The position numbers and the translations under genes are program-made. The notes beneath the pieces were generated by a model. It was not told the origin of the DNA. It did no database searches and saw only the letters and a list, made by a program, of their open reading frames with translations. From contig JAJEKV010000055.1 of NCBI GenBank assembly GCA_021234155.1, forward strand, positions 1,101,090 through 1,165,089: DNA of 64,000 nucleotides, in the 5' to 3' direction. The DNA comes from Isoetes taiwanensis (lineage: Eukaryota; Streptophyta; Lycopodiopsida; Isoetales; Isoetaceae). Shown here in pieces: positions 43,857-55,083 of the stretch (position 1 is the first letter of the stretch; every line of letters begins with the position of its first letter).

Positions 43857-46525
43857 TCAAAGACATGCGATATCGGGTGCATGGAAGAGTTTCTTTTTCT
43901 TGGCTGGAACCTGATGCTCTTGTGTACCTGATGGCTCACCCTCTTGATCCGCATGGTCCACGTCCATCCCTATATATTCAAAATTCGAGCCGCCTGTCAA
44001 GAAAGGCATGTAGGCATCAAATTTTTTGTTTAAAGCCCCCAATTTTTGAAACACGGGCTCTAGCGCAATAATACCTTTCTCAGTAGACTCCAGAAGTCTT
44101 TTCGTTTCTTGCATCCTTTCCTCATAGCTTTTCTCATCCATTTGATCCAAGATTTCATCAATGTTAGATATATCTGTTTTCTGGGTAATGTTTATATTGA
44201 TCTTGTCAGGATCATTTACAGGCTCTGCCTTCTCCTCTTCAACTGTCTCCTTAGTGCCCTGGCCAACCATTTTCTCGAGCTTATCCAGGAAAGCCCTCAG
44301 AAATCGGCATACTTTACCCTGGCTTTCGAAAGCAATACTTTTCTTTCCCTGCATTAAGGCGACACGGGAAGCAGTACCTGCTGAGAAGAAATCAAGGACA
44401 CAACCATCCTTGGGCACAAGCTTGTCAACTATGTAGTAAGCATATGATGTCTTCAACTGGCACTTCAGCATGATCACCTTCCATTCCGACAAACTTGTAC
44501 CTGGGTTTACCCGTGAAGTAAGTCTGCCATTTTTTCTTCATTTTCTCATCAGTTTCTTCGTTACCAGTGACAGGCATTGGTGGCAAGGGGGTGTTCTTTG
44601 GTGCAATGCTCACCTGTGTCAAACGAAGCTCCAGCTCCGGCATTATCGAGTTGATCCTGGAGTCGCTTCTGTTAATGCACATATAGGTGATGTAATACTG
44701 ATATTCCTTTACCCTTTTCTTGTTCACCCATCATGGCTCGTCATATGTGCCTACAGAAATATGGGACCCGCCTTGAATCTGTTTCTGGCTGTACAAGCAA
44801 TCAGGCAAGTTCACAGACCGCATCAGAATCACCAGGTAATGAATGTTAGCAGTTGTCATACTGGATATTCTTTTGAAGAGTTCCATGTATTTTTTGCACG
44901 TCCATAATGCAGAGAATCCTCTAATGTCTATGAACACCAAAGTTGCATTCTCAGATACTGGAGTGGAGGTAGGAATCCCTTCCTTTGTCACAGCATGTAC
45001 AACATTTTTCTTCTCCTTGATTTTGATAGCCTCTTCAGGTTTCAAAATCGATCTAATGGGTTCTAGAAATGCAACGGGCAAATTACCCACAACATGATCC
45101 TTATTATAATTGGCTTTCACGTACTCTGTATCCGAATCAGATATATCCAGAATCCGCTGTTCCGTGAAAGCAGGAAAATCAGAAAGCAATTCTTCCCAAA
45201 AAGTGTATTCTTTCTGAAGCAGCATGGAAGCGTATGACAAAATCTCTTTCCGCATGAAGGTTAAGCTTCTAATATCAATGGCGCGCTGCTTGCAATCAAA
45301 CCTGCCATGATATCCTGCTTGCACCTTAATGTGTGTCTTTCCTTCCAAAATCTCATCAAGAAGCTGAGAAACCTCTGCATTAGACATGCCTCGAAGGTAT
45401 CTTAACCAGGTTGTGTTGAAGAAGTCCTTCGAGGGCTTATCAGGAAAATCTCCATGTTCATCACAGATTTTTTTGTTGACCCATTTGTTGGCCACTTCCA
45501 TTAATTTTCTGAAGACGCGCTCCTCCATAAAAATAAATTGTTTTTAGTCTTTTAGCTCCTTCACCTTCAATGTTGTGGTAGCTATCTCGTGGAAGTCCTA
45601 CAAAACAAATGGTCAGGAAAATCGCGGCCGCGATGTTCATGAGCTAAGATAAGAAAAATACCTTCCATGCTGAGGTTGTGGCAGTACCAATGGGACCTTG
45701 CGGAGGACATCCATACGCCTTATGTTGATGCCGCAGCTGTTGAAGCTTCTCTAACAATGGCTCTCTATATACAGTGTTAGCAATGACTTCATTGCACTGA
45801 ATGCTCAATTCAATATATTCTCTATCTGTCAAGTTTCCATTAAGCACTCTTGTTCTTCTCCTGGCGTAGGCTTTAGCAAACTCTAGCCATTGTTCCAGCT
45901 CTCCAACAAGACCGCAGAGCAATTGAGCTGCACATATACTGTGGTTACCAGATATGATCCAAAATTTCTTGCCCTTCAAATCAGCTTCTGTGCTCCACGT
46001 GATCTTTTTCCTGAAATAATGTGAATTTATAAGTTAGGAAGCCACAAACCAGAAATGATGGACAATAATAATCACCTGGTAATGGGGTCGAAGGGGACAA
46101 CATCGGCCGGTGTGAGCACCTCCGTAGGATAGGTCTTGAAACTCTTCACGAGAGTCTGCACATGGTCGTTTGAACGCATTCGATGCGTGAGGTTAGCAGG
46201 AGCTGGCTCGCAATCAAAGATAGAGACCTTCATAAACCAGTTCACACCAAGCGGATAGAACCGTTTGAATTGTTCAAGCTTAGAACCGTTGCGATGCGCT
46301 TACGCCAATTTGCGTTCTTCCTCAGGATTGAATTTAAGCTCGGTCGGCAGTTCAGAAACAACGGGAAATGCTAAGCTCTTCGACGATGAAAGACCTGAGA
46401 CGGAAGGGGGGGTGCGGGAAGAAGAAGGTTCTCCGCTGTCAGAAGTAGTCAGTTTGCGGAGGTTGATCGTGAACTTGCAAGGATCGCGGGCGCCGGAAGA
46501 AATCAGAAGCGGCTTTTCTTCTCAT
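43857..46525 (-). pseudogene. ParB-like / permuted DNA-methyltransferase-like gene, copy B (best preserved)
   Basis: ATG at 46525. Exons are 46525-46076, 46010-45662 and 45597-43857, with introns of 65 and 64 bp (GT-AG). Exon 1 holds a Ser-rich leader and P-A-D-V-V-P-F-D-P-I. Exon 2 has F-W-I-I-S-G-N-H-S-I-C-A-A-Q and L-T-D-R-E-Y-I-E-L-S-I-Q-C-N, matching ParB N-domain motifs. Exon 3 has a middle domain (from 45528), then L-V-F-I-D-I-R-G-F at the motif IV position and V-L-D-F-F-S-A-G-T-A-S-R-V-A-L, like motif I (D-x-F-x-G-x-G-T) of permuted N4/N6 methyltransferases. A coiled-coil tail and K-K-K-K follow. DPPY is replaced, so catalysis is doubtful. Decay: a base gained near the start, TAA after K-L-A, TAA near 45550, TGA near 44730, and a 2-base loss near 44480. 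Palindromes flank the gene and sit in intron 2. Confidence 0.8.
45620..45635. promoter_or_regulatory. intronic 16-bp palindrome in copy B
   Basis: AATCGCGGCCGCGATG lies inside the 64-bp intron 45598-45661, the counterpart of the palindrome-bearing intron of copy A. Its core is a NotI site (GCGGCCGC). Confidence 0.75.
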
Positions 46526-48045
46526 TGCCGGTCCGGCGGCGCTCGGGTGACTGAAAGCTGAATCGTCGGGCTAAGGCGTAAAAAAAAATTCAGATTTCTG
46601 AAAATAAATAGTGCTCTCCCGGTCGCATTCAATTAATATCGCACCTGTGGGATCTGACGCGCCATAAATACCTGCCATTAATACGGCCGGCAGTAATAAT
46701 TACACACCATTAATGCAGCCGCCCTTAATTATGGAGAGGCAACAAATTTATTTAAAATGAGGCATTTTTTGGACAAGAGGTACTGTTTGACGTGGACCTC
46801 TAAATTCAAAATCTGTACGTAGAGGGAGTGATATAACCTCCCCCCCCGTACCAACACACCGCGTAATAAAAGCCCCGCGGAATAAAACAGTACACGCCTC
46901 AAGAGGACGGTTGGACGGAAAAAGACAACTGAATTTAAATTTTGAGACTGAATTTCGTGCTCGTTCTCGTCGGTGGGAATTCCATTTTGAAATCAAACAA
47001 GGTGTTCTGGAAGGCGCTCGATCTTCTCGTATGGGCGCCCTATCTGTTCTTCAAGGCGCTCGTTCTGTTCTTCAAGGTGCTAGGTCTCATCTTGAAGGCG
47101 CTCAAGTTTCTTAAGCTGCCAGGGTACAAAATCCTAAGTCCTTACTGTATATCCAGCCAGACATTATCCAATTTAGGAGTGATTTCCGATTTGTTGTTTA
47201 TGTATAGGTTATAATAGTGTTTTCACAACCACCATGCAATTTACTGTATTAGCACCATCTCTTTTTTGGTATATGCTGTTCACGGATGTGTATAATCTGG
47301 TAAGCGAGCCCTAAATCAATTGTTTATTTCTCCGAGTAATTGAGTAATGAGGGGAGATCACAGTAACATAACAATGGGTCTGCTCTCAGGTTGACAAATC
47401 AGGATAGATCTCCATTGTAATTAACAAAAAGGCAAAGAATCGTTGTTTTCTGAACAGTTGGAATTAGTATTTACGTAAACATTTGCGAGAGTTACTCAAA
47501 TATCTATTTGTTGCTCAGTTGCACCAGTTCTAGGGAAAAAATTAGTGGCTAATCTTAGCTAAATGGCGAAATTTTAGACTTGTTGGGAAAAAAAATGGCT
47601 AAACTATGGCCCTTTCTGGCCCAAAAAAAAGAAAATATTAGCCAAGTCTATTTCACGCCCCACCTCCATTTCATTCGACTTTAGCTAATCGTAAGAAAGT
47701 ATAAGTGTAAAAAATTGGAGAGTTTAGCCAAAACTTAGAAGCTTTTACTTCAAATTTTGATGTACTGTAGCCAAATTATTTTATAACCTTTATATATATT
47801 ATGATCAGCTAATATTTAGGTCTTAAATTAGTGCAAAATAGCTAAATGATAGAATATTTTTTTATTTTTAAATATAAGTTTAGCCAAACGTAAGAAAGTA
47901 GAGGTGGCAAAATTTGAAAAGATTAGCTAAACGGTAGAAGATTTCATCTCAACTTTAGGCATACTTTAGCCAAGTCTATTTCACCACTTTGGATTTAGAA
48001 GTTCCTTATTTTTTTCCCTGACCAGTTCGGATCTCTGCCTAAAAG
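46526..48045. promoter_or_regulatory. divergent intergenic region, ParB-like copy B side
   Basis: This is the first part of the region between the minus-strand copy B and the plus-strand gene at 48535. Near copy B it holds repeated ATTAATRC/CATTAATGC words (46670-46730), shared with 20.04-20.18 kb. At 47640-47995 two diverged copies of a ~230-bp AT-rich unit occur (AGCYAAWCGTAAGAAAGTA, AGCCAAGTCTATTTCAC). No promoter element is certain. Confidence 0.35.
46942..47214 (+). other. hydrophobic repetitive ORF, unrecognised
   Basis: A 90-codon frame has an internal repeat built on F-K-A-L-x-L-F-F-K-V-L-G-L-I-L-K-A-L-K-F-L-K, encoded by repeated AAGGCGCTC words. It would form one or two membrane-spanning or amphipathic helices. 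It sits between the two divergent genes. It may be only a by-product of a DNA repeat. Confidence 0.2.
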
Positions 48046-48505
48046 AATCGCGACTGCGTTCCTCCGGAGCATAAGACTTATAACGCGACGCGAGCTCACA
48101 TCGAATTAATCGCGACTGCGATCTTGTGGAGGTAAATCCCGTAGGAAAGTGTTTTTTAAGTGGTCAGAGAAAATAGTTAGAGCTGAAGAAGGTTTGTTAG
48201 ATTAGAGGAAGATTCTAGTTAGATTTGAAGGATTCGAGATGTTCACCAGAGTGGTCCAGAGGATCGCCTTCGCGATCTTGTTGACGTATCATAATTGCTG
48301 AGCTCATAAAATTATACTTGCTGGGCGTCTGTGTCTTTTCCTTGTTAGTTTCCAACCAATGTGGTCCAGAGGATCGCCTTCGCGATCTTCTTGAGGTATT
48401 ATGTCGTCCATTCAGGCTGTACTCATAAATTAATACCTGTTGGGGCCTTGAGTAATTTGCATTATTTTTTTTACTAATGAGGTCCAGAGGATCGCCTTCG
48501 CGATG
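48046..48505. promoter_or_regulatory. five 16-bp inverted repeats upstream of the DUF8039-like gene
   Basis: AATCGCGACTGCGTTC (48046-48061) and AATCGCGACTGCGATC (48108-48123) are 62 bp apart. GATCGCCTTCGCGATC occurs at 48262-48277 and 48372-48387, with a last-base variant at 48490-48505. The last three share the lead-in GTCCAGAG and lie in tandem units of 110-118 bp. The final site ends 29 bp before the ATG at 48535. Iteron-like spacing suggests binding sites for one dimeric protein. Confidence 0.75.
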
Positions 48506-48534
48506 TTGACAAGCACTGTTGACCTTTTTTTAGG

Positions 48535-49212
48535 ATGGAATCTCTACAGTCTTTCTACTTGTTGGGGAAGAAGGTGGCTGAAGGCAGAGTGCATAACTTC
48601 AAAAACCACCACAACGTGCCTGTGCCAGACGATTTGATAGTAGTTTCTGTTGTCGTTGTCTTTGATGGGCAGATACCACTGCCCTTTCCAGAACCGGAAT
48701 TAAACAAGCTAGGGGAAGCTATCGGTAGCTTCGTTCTTTGGTCCAAAAGCGATCTCCAGAATGAAATCAAAGCAGGACCCGATGTTAGCACACCACCTGG
48801 TCAGATCAAACGGATAAATTGGCAAGTCCCAGAAAATGGTTGTGAAGAAAACAGTAAACCAATTGAAGTGCAGGGGATCTGCAGAGATAAACTAGTGGAG
48901 AAGACATGCGAGTTACTGCACGAGTGCTGCAAACTGCCTTATGCTACAGGTGTCATCGTCTTCGCAGATCCTAACGATGCTGTGTCTGACATGAAGTTGG
49001 GTGAAACATGGATAGGGGTTTCTGTTATGAATTTGTTGCTGTTGGAGATTATCCTGGGTGGTCTCCAACTAGGGCCTTACAAAGGTGTTTTGATGGTCAG
49101 GACCTCCAGATCACTTGAGGTGATCAATCTGCACTGCAAAACATCTCTGTCTTTGCAAGGAAAAATCAAATCCACTAGAGTCCCTAAGGCAAAAGAAACT
49201 AGCAGCACTTAA
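48535..49212 (+). CDS. DUF8039-like protein, truncated relative of the 16-19 kb gene
   Basis: A 225-codon frame from ATG 48535. Residues 8-65 read G-K-K-V-A-E-G-R-V-H-N-F, then V-P-D-D-L-I-V-V-S-V and A-I-G-S-F-V-L-W, resembling the small DUF8039-like domain of plant transposon proteins (from memory). Residues about 110-155 read L-L-H-E-C-C-K-L-P-Y-A-T-G-V-I-V-F-A-D-P-N and align to the minus-strand gene at 18494-18730. After about residue 155 the frame departs from that relative, and the neighbouring frame aligns better. A frameshift is therefore likely and the last 70 residues may not be authentic. The transposase-like core is not found downstream. It diverges from copy B across palindrome-bearing DNA. 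Confidence 0.6.
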   Translation: MESLQSFYLLGKKVAEGRVHNFKNHHNVPVPDDLIVVSVVVVFDGQIPLPFPEPELNKLGEAIGSFVLWSKSDLQNEIKAGPDVSTPPGQIKRINWQVPENGCEENSKPIEVQGICRDKLVEKTCELLHECCKLPYATGVIVFADPNDAVSDMKLGETWIGVSVMNLLLLEIILGGLQLGPYKGVLMVRTSRSLEVINLHCKTSLSLQGKIKSTRVPKAKETSST

Positions 49213-51134
49213 ACATTCACCAAACCATGCATCTATTTCAAAAGCACCTGAAATCTATACCAAAGTATGCCAGCCAACTCCAGGAAACTGTTGTGCAAAG
49301 TCTACAAGCAAAGTGTTTACAGACTTCTCACAAATCAACTTCCTGACTGGGTCAATTTTTGGTCAATGGCCTGGACAGTGAGCTCGATTTTGCCAAATGC
49401 TAAACAATGATCTTCTGTGGTAGAAACAAATTCCCACACCTAGGTATGCTCCTGTAGATCACGTGCATATGCTCACTTGGTTCAAACAAAGCCTAAATTC
49501 TTGCTGTAACATGCATTGCCCTAGTTTCAATGGCAGGGCCTGTAAGAGTCCTTGCACTCTAATTGTCAATTCCCTTTCTTTTGTTTTCTCTGCTCTCAAT
49601 GTTCACTACTGATGCCTCTGATGGTTGCTTGGATACTAGAGATGCCTACAAACTAACAGACGATTCAAAGAAAAAATCTATTTTTAGTCTTTCTCAAAGG
49701 ACATATGTTCTGCAGGACGTTTCGATTTCTTTCTTTTCCTAACAATGACTTAAACAAGCACTAGTTGTATTTTGCTCAATTCCTTTATGCTCAAGTGTAA
49801 ATGACAATGCATAGCAAAATGAGTTCAATCATACTTTCACACACTCTTTTCCCAAATTCCGATTTTCATTAAGTCAACATAGCAAATTCACAACACAGGG
49901 TATTCAAGAATGTCCGACTGGATCATCCAAGAACAACTCAATCAAAATAAACTTCAAGTTTCAAAAGATTCAAGGATATTTCATCACATATGCCTCAGAT
50001 TTTGATTTCCGAAGCAGGAGGATCTTCTGCAAGCTCTGTAGACGTCACGATTTCACGTTCCTGATCTTCAAATCCGCTTATGGCCCTCAAAAAATTTCAG
50101 TCGAACAAACCTCTCTTTAAAATCCCCTGTCTCCGGCCGGATCTTGGCAAATTCGCAATCAATGCCACGGTTTTGGTTTAATTGAGCTATTCTTTCGGTG
50201 AAGTAGGACAAAACCGGCCAACAGATGCAATGATTACTCCGTTTGGCTCAACAGAATGAAGGTTTCTTGGCAAATTCAAATTTTAGGGTTCAATATGATA
50301 TATCCCACAGGCCGAGATCAAAAAAATGGGCCAAGGTATAAATAGAGAGCTATTTTCCTCTCTCTTGATTACGTGGTCTCCTCCCACGCCAAGCTCGGCT
50401 CGTGTTTCGACTTGGCATGCCAGGGGGGACGCCACTTGGCAGAGGATGAGAGGGTAGATAGATGGGGGGGGTAGAATAGGAAAATTTTTGTATTTTTTGG
50501 CATGGGGCACGGTTCCCAAGAAATGAAATTTGAAGGTCTATATAGGGTCTTTTTTTGAGATTTTTTTTGTGCCAGGTGGCATATTTTCATGGGAGCTTCA
50601 AGATGGCAAGGCCAAATTTTGGAAAAGTAATATTTTGAAAAGTCAATGGTGATGTGTGTTGGTCAAACAAGGCTTTTTGCCTGGATGGAATTTCAAGATT
50701 TCAAGTGCCCCTTGATATTTTGATGATGAGGTGGCAATAGGTGAAAATGTAGTGGAGAGGTGGAAAAATAGGTCAACTAGGGTGAACAAGGCTAGTAGGT
50801 TCACTTCCCAAGGTAATTTGATCATTAGGTTGACCAATTTTGAGTTTGGTCAAAACTTGCCTAGTCATCATTTGATGATGTGGAGTAATGTGATGATGTG
50901 GAAATTTGGTGCTTAGGTGGCAACATGATGAATGAGACATGAAGGTGGCAAATGTTGAGTGGACCAAAGTAGCTTTGGAGGTGATGACATGTATATCTAG
51001 TCATCATGCCATGTCACTTGGAGATGGTGGATTTGGGCATTTTTGTGTTTTTTATGTTTTTTGTGCTTAGCACATATGTTTTTTTTTTTGCTTTAGCTAC
51101 TTGGTATGAAGTGTGTGATAATGGAATGGCAAGG
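49213..51134. other. no gene recognised
   Basis: AT-rich spacer. A TATAAATAGAGAGC box (50337-50350) is a good core-promoter match, but no downstream frame looks real. From 50690 the GATGATG/GGTGGCAA-rich sequence loosely resembles the edges of the foldback-like element. Confidence 0.35.
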
Positions 51135-51722
51135 TGTTAGTCCCATGCCTTACAGTGCGGGACTATTCATGCATCGACAGACCGAGGTCAAGCTCAAGGA
51201 TCCTCAATCACCCGCGGGTCAGCCATCAAAGGCTCGGTGGAAGACCAAGCAGCCAGACCCGCAGAACCCACGCAAAAAAGGCTATCAAGAGATTGCCGCC
51301 GGACAAGTGGCGGCCCGTCACCGCCAGCGTCGGCGTCGGCGATGATTCGAGGCACTTCAAGAGGCACCGCCCACATTCCTGCAAATCAGGGCCTCCTTCC
51401 GAGAGTTCCAGCCACCCAGATCGGTCGAGTGTCTATATTGGGCCCAAGGCCATTGTACTATATATATGACTAGAGCTCGCACATGAGTTCTAGATGAGTT
51501 TTTTGAGTCTTGTCTCTTAGTCTTCTCTCGATTGTGAGAGCTCATGTATGTTCATCATTGATATCAAGGAAGCTATCATTTCCCTCTCATTTTGGTTGTT
51601 TTGTTTCCTCTTTTGTTCCCTTCTTGCAAATCCCGGCGTGACATAGTTCCCCGGATTCTCCTGTTAGATCCAAAGGTCCTCCAGAGGTGTCTTCGAGAGT
51701 TCCCGAACCCGGACCCCAAACA
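51135..51722 (+). repeat. 5' LTR
   Basis: 588 bp, TGTTAGTCCC...CCCCAAACA. It contains GGGCCCAAGGCCATTGTACT followed by TATATAT, a core-promoter-like box at about 51458, and transcription into GAGAGCTCATGTATG. The last ~280 bp are almost identical to the 3' LTR. The first ~290 bp are clearly more diverged, with many indels. Confidence 0.92.
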
Positions 51723-51864
51723 TTTTCATTTGCGGGTCCCGATTCAATCCTACTTTCTTCAGCCGCCATGTGCGTCCGGAAATTTCACGCCCGGAGAAGA
51801 ACTCCTTTCTCAGCACGGCCTCTAAGCTTGGAGCGCCATCAGCGTCGAACAACCTGTTCGCGAC

Positions 51865-52410
51865 ATGTATGGATCTGCTTATGACATAGAGGAGGCCATC
51901 TTGGGTCTAGGCCTCGGTCGGCCCCAACACACGGTGTCTGTCTTCGTCCCCCGCCCCCCAAGCGTGCAAACATTGCTCACAACCTCGGTCACCTCATCAC
52001 TGCTCGGGGAGCCATATCGGGCTCAACCTTCTCAACCGTACTTTCATACACCTGAACATGCCTACATCCATCATTCTTCCGGCCATACGCCTCTTCCTTC
52101 ACAACCATCATCTCCCCGGGTGGGCACGGCTATCCACACGTATCTTTTGCCCTACCGGGAATATCCTTTCCCTACATTTCCCACGCCCTTCCCTTCTTTT
52201 TACAACCTTACGGATCTCAAAACCAATGCTCCAGCAGAAATCTCCTCAACCGCATCACCCCTTCATCGTGGTCCTTCGGGCACCATGCCACCTCCAACTC
52301 AACCTCAATATCCTCACTATATCGTTCTGTCCGGCCAAGCACTTTCACATCTACCTTTCGGACTCAAACCGACTTATCCCACCTTTGGCAACACGAAGGC
52401 AAACCCTTAG
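51865..52410 (+). pseudogene. Pro-rich leader of gag
   Basis: A 181-codon frame from M-Y-G-S-A-Y-D-I-E-E-A-I-L-G-L, rich in Pro, Ser, Thr and His. It precedes the capsid region of gag and has no known domain of its own. A frameshift separates it from the following capsid-like peptides (about 52430-52900; W-L-M-S-N-K-S-H-W, Q-L-F-D-S), which fit the retrotransposon gag capsid fold. Confidence 0.5.
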
Positions 52411-52823
52411 ACCAAAGTGCTCGGGCCCACATGGAAGAATTTGAGGCTCTAGCTGTCCCTAAATGGTCATGCGCAACCTCAACTGAAATTCCACATCTTT
52501 TCCACCACCTGCATGGCTCTCCTCATCAATGGCTCATGTCCAACAAAAGCCATTGGAAACAAGACTGGTCCTAAATGAGAACTGCTTTTCTTTCTCATTA
52601 TGGAACCACGGATGATGATCAACTTCATCTCAAAGCAACTCAATGAACTTCAACAAGAGCCCACGCAGTTGCCCGGGATTTTGCGGATCGACTTCACATT
52701 CTACTCAAGAAACTCAAGGAGTACCCAACACGAGCCGATTTTTGGTCCGGTTTCTCCAAGGACTTCCTCCAGCTATTCGACTCATGACGGAATACCAAGG
52801 TCCGAAGACTTTGGAGCAGGCTA

Positions 52824-55083
52824 TTGATCTTGTCAATCACTCACAATCAATGTATCCTCCCGGCGTGGCTTTTTCGAGCTCCCTTTCATTCCCCACTGTT
52901 ATGGTTCCACAGACGGTACATCCAGCCTCAATACGCCAATCCACAGGCGCGGTCGGATCACGGTGCCATATCTCGCAAATACCAAGGCCACTTGGCAAAT
53001 GAGTGCAACTCCACCAATGGCCCGCCTCATTGCAAGCGATGCAACATGTGCAATCATGCCCGGAAGAGTGCACCCGCACTCATCCCACACCGTTCGCAAC
53101 AAAATGGTTTATCAAGTGCAAACCACACCTCAAAGAACAATCGCACTATCGCCAGCCACCGCCACGGGTGCAACCCACTCAACTCTATCGCCGAATCAGG
53201 AGCAACAACGGGATCCAACCCGCGTACTCCTTTTGATCCTTCCAAAGCTCGGTGTTATCACTGTCAAGAATGGGGTCATACCACCACGGCGTGTCCTCAA
53301 CTTCCACAAGTTCAGGTACAACTTCCTGGCACAAATCAGACCACATCGGTCCGCCTCACGGCTTACCAACTCTGGATTGCTAATGGCAAACAAGGCCCGA
53401 GACCAGTTCTTAAGAAGCCACCAAGAGCGCCTCCGGCAATCACGCTTATCAACCCGCCTCCAAAGAATCAACCTCACGGATCAACAAGCACAGGAGGAAA
53501 TTTTTCAGGCACTTAATCCTCCAGTCCAGCCATCAAATTGGGTTGGTTTAGTTTCACGCCAGACCAGGGCATCACGTCCCTTGACCATTATTCCAAATGG
53601 CACGCAACCTGCCTTTGCAGTTGACACCATTCCTCATGAGGACGAAAAAAAGGTTCACTTTGCACCTGACTTGGAGAAACTCATGCCACATGTCATGCCC
53701 AAAGTTCGCCAAAGCATTTTGAACCTCATGCAAGCTGCTGAAGGCCGCACCTTGGCAAATGTTCATGCCACCACCAGAGCTCAACAACGCCACGATACAC
53801 CTTCCACATCTCAGCCTCTACGCTCTCAGACATATCCCAATATTGCTGCTGAGGTTGACTTACTCAAAGAAGTTGCTGCTTCATTACCACGCACTCCAGC
53901 ACCCGTGGAACCAGCAGATCCTTTTTCTCATGTGCCTCTGGAACTCCAAGAGGAGCTCGCCAAGATCAAGATTCCTTTAAGCTTGGCAACTATTTTGAAA
54001 CTCTGTCCTGCTCTCAAGGACCAGTTACCACTCCCGACTGTTCTAGTTGGGGCTGTTGCTACCTCTACACCTACGGTGCATGCCACGGTGGGCAATCAAC
54101 AAGTCAATCATGTTCAAATTGACGGGGGTAGCGCAGTCAATCTCATCACGGATAAACTCCGCAAACAAATGGGCATCAAACAACTTTTTCGTGCCCCATA
54201 TGACATCAAATTGGCCAATGGCCATATCACGCGACCTCAAGGCGTCACGCCTCTTCTTCACATCAACATCGGTGATCTCCGCTTCCCCATGGAATTTGGA
54301 GTTTGGAAAGCTGGCGAAGATCCAGGTGACTATGAAATGTTGGTCGGCAGACCTTTTCTCCGCCAGGCCAAGAGTATCCATTACTGGGCCACGGACCAGT
54401 TAGTCATCACTGATGGTCATCTCAATGCCACCATGGACTTGCAAACAGGCAGGATCATTTCTGTTGAAAATGCGGAACCCTCTCTCTCAGACACAGATTC
54501 TGAAGAAGCTCAGAATATTTATCAAGTTCAGGCTCCACCTGCGAGTCTGCCTCTGTCATCCTACCCCGAATATGCTGATCCTTGGGGAGAAATGACTCTT
54601 GATCAGGACCAGGCTGTGGCTGCTTTGCTTGACCCTTACCTGGCTCCTTGCAATCGAATCCAACGTGTTGATCACTTTTCAGATGCTGAACCTCCTGCAA
54701 CTCCTGTTGATGTACACGCTGTCATGAAGCAACCTCTGCTGGATGAAACTCAGCAACCCCTCTTTTTTACCACGCAAAGTGCCACGCATCCGGTTATGCT
54801 CCAACCTCCTGCACACATTGTCCAGGATACTGAAGTAATACCCCATATTCAGACTCCAGAAGTCGAGATCGTGGACGTGGGCAACAATCAACCTGTCCGC
54901 ATTGCTGCAAATCTTCCGGCCCCTTATCGTAACAGGGCCGTCAAGCTGTTCAAAAAATTCAAACACATTTTCGCCTGGAGTTACAGAGATCTTCGGGGAA
55001 TCAACAAAAGCTTGGGGGAACTCACCATTCCTACCAAATCTGATGCACGACCCGGTTTAGCGGCGATGCAGGCTCAACCCTAA
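52824..55083 (+). pseudogene. gag nucleocapsid and aspartic protease
   Basis: One frame (to 53516) holds a CCHC zinc knuckle C-Y-H-C-Q-E-W-G-H-T-T-T-A-C (53253-53294) and a damaged one, Q-G-H-L-A-N-E-C, upstream. The next frame, open to 55083 (706 codons if read from 52963), carries the protease motif V-Q-I-D-G-G-S-A-V-N-L-I (Asp at 54121-54123), then L-V-G-R-P-F-L-R. Near its end is K-H-I-F-A-W-S-Y-R-D-L-R-G-I, which marks the approach to reverse transcriptase. A frame change near 53500 joins the two. It is by far the longest uninterrupted frame of the element. Confidence 0.85.

Noticed and set aside
44731-45528. Copy B as several separate small genes
   Set aside because: Frames, order and intron positions match copy A, and peptides continue across each stop or frameshift, so one broken gene explains them better.
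46490-46505. A further palindrome site (GATCGCGGGCGCCGGA)
   Set aside because: Only the left half-site matches. The sequence lies in coding exon 1 of copy B, so it was not counted.
54043-54381. 112-codon minus-strand ORF
   Set aside because: It is the antisense shadow of the gag-protease frame of the retrotransposon.
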